Shown here: positions 5,999 to 6,011 of the stretch, in pieces
Numbering within the stretch: the stretch's first letter is position 1
Layout: the number at the start of each line of letters is the position of its first letter
Assembly (NCBI GenBank): GCA_016206385.1
Contig: JACQRS010000354.1
Location: forward strand, 1-6,011
Length of the DNA stretch: 6,011 nucleotides
From: Candidatus Rokuibacteriota bacterium
Lineage (GTDB): Bacteria > Methylomirabilota > Methylomirabilia > Rokubacteriales > CSP1-6
Direction of reading: 5' to 3'
Made by a program: the position numbers and the translations under genes
The notes under the pieces: generated by a model
Database searches by the model: none
What the model was told of the DNA's origin: nothing
The model's input: the letters and a program-made list of their open reading frames with translations, nothing else

Positions 5999-6011
5999 CG
6001 CGGGGTGGAGC
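5999..6011 (+). tRNA. Initiator tRNA-Met (fMet), 5' end only
   Basis: The last 13 bases, CGCGGGGTGGAGC, match the conserved 5' end of bacterial initiator tRNA: acceptor strand CGCGGGG, then T8 and the first half of the D stem (GGAGC). A C at position 1 is the hallmark of initiator tRNA, where it leaves an unpaired C1-A72 recognised by formyltransferase. A consensus-like promoter lies just upstream. The anticodon is beyond the window, so identity rests on this 5' end alone. Confidence 0.75.

Overview
The window is a compact, GC-rich stretch of bacterial chromosome. Six or seven genes all read on the + strand and almost touch one another, and an initiator tRNA gene begins at the right edge. High GC, strong G/C preference at third codon positions and frequent GTG starts suggest a high-GC bacterium. 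The gene families are universal bacterial housekeeping types, so I cannot name the phylum. I see no phage, transposon, CRISPR or defence features.

Layout: the left edge cuts into xseA (exonuclease VII large subunit, start missing). It is followed by xseB (small subunit), ispA (short-chain polyprenyl diphosphate synthase, farnesyl type), eno (enolase), an ftsB/DivIC-type division protein, and a membrane-bound family 2 glycosyltransferase. Last comes a 112-residue ORF that I do not recognise. Junctions run from a 20-base overlap to a 2-base gap, and three are 4-base GTGA stop/start overlaps. This looks like one polycistronic unit with translational coupling, and I see no internal promoter or terminator.

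After the last ORF a short GC-rich gap leads to an exact TTGACA box. Thirteen bases matching the 5' end of initiator tRNA (fMet) then run off the window.

How the genes might work together: exonuclease VII serves DNA repair. IspA makes farnesyl diphosphate, the precursor of undecaprenyl phosphate and quinones. Enolase is central glycolysis. FtsB belongs to the divisome, and the glycosyltransferase probably builds an envelope or secreted glycan. xseA-xseB-ispA and eno-ftsB are both familiar bacterial neighbourhoods. The less usual points are the fusion of these two blocks with no dxs after ispA, and a processive-type glycosyltransferase with a small orphan ORF directly behind ftsB. I found no clearly new system; the glycosyltransferase and orphan pair is the best candidate for something undescribed.
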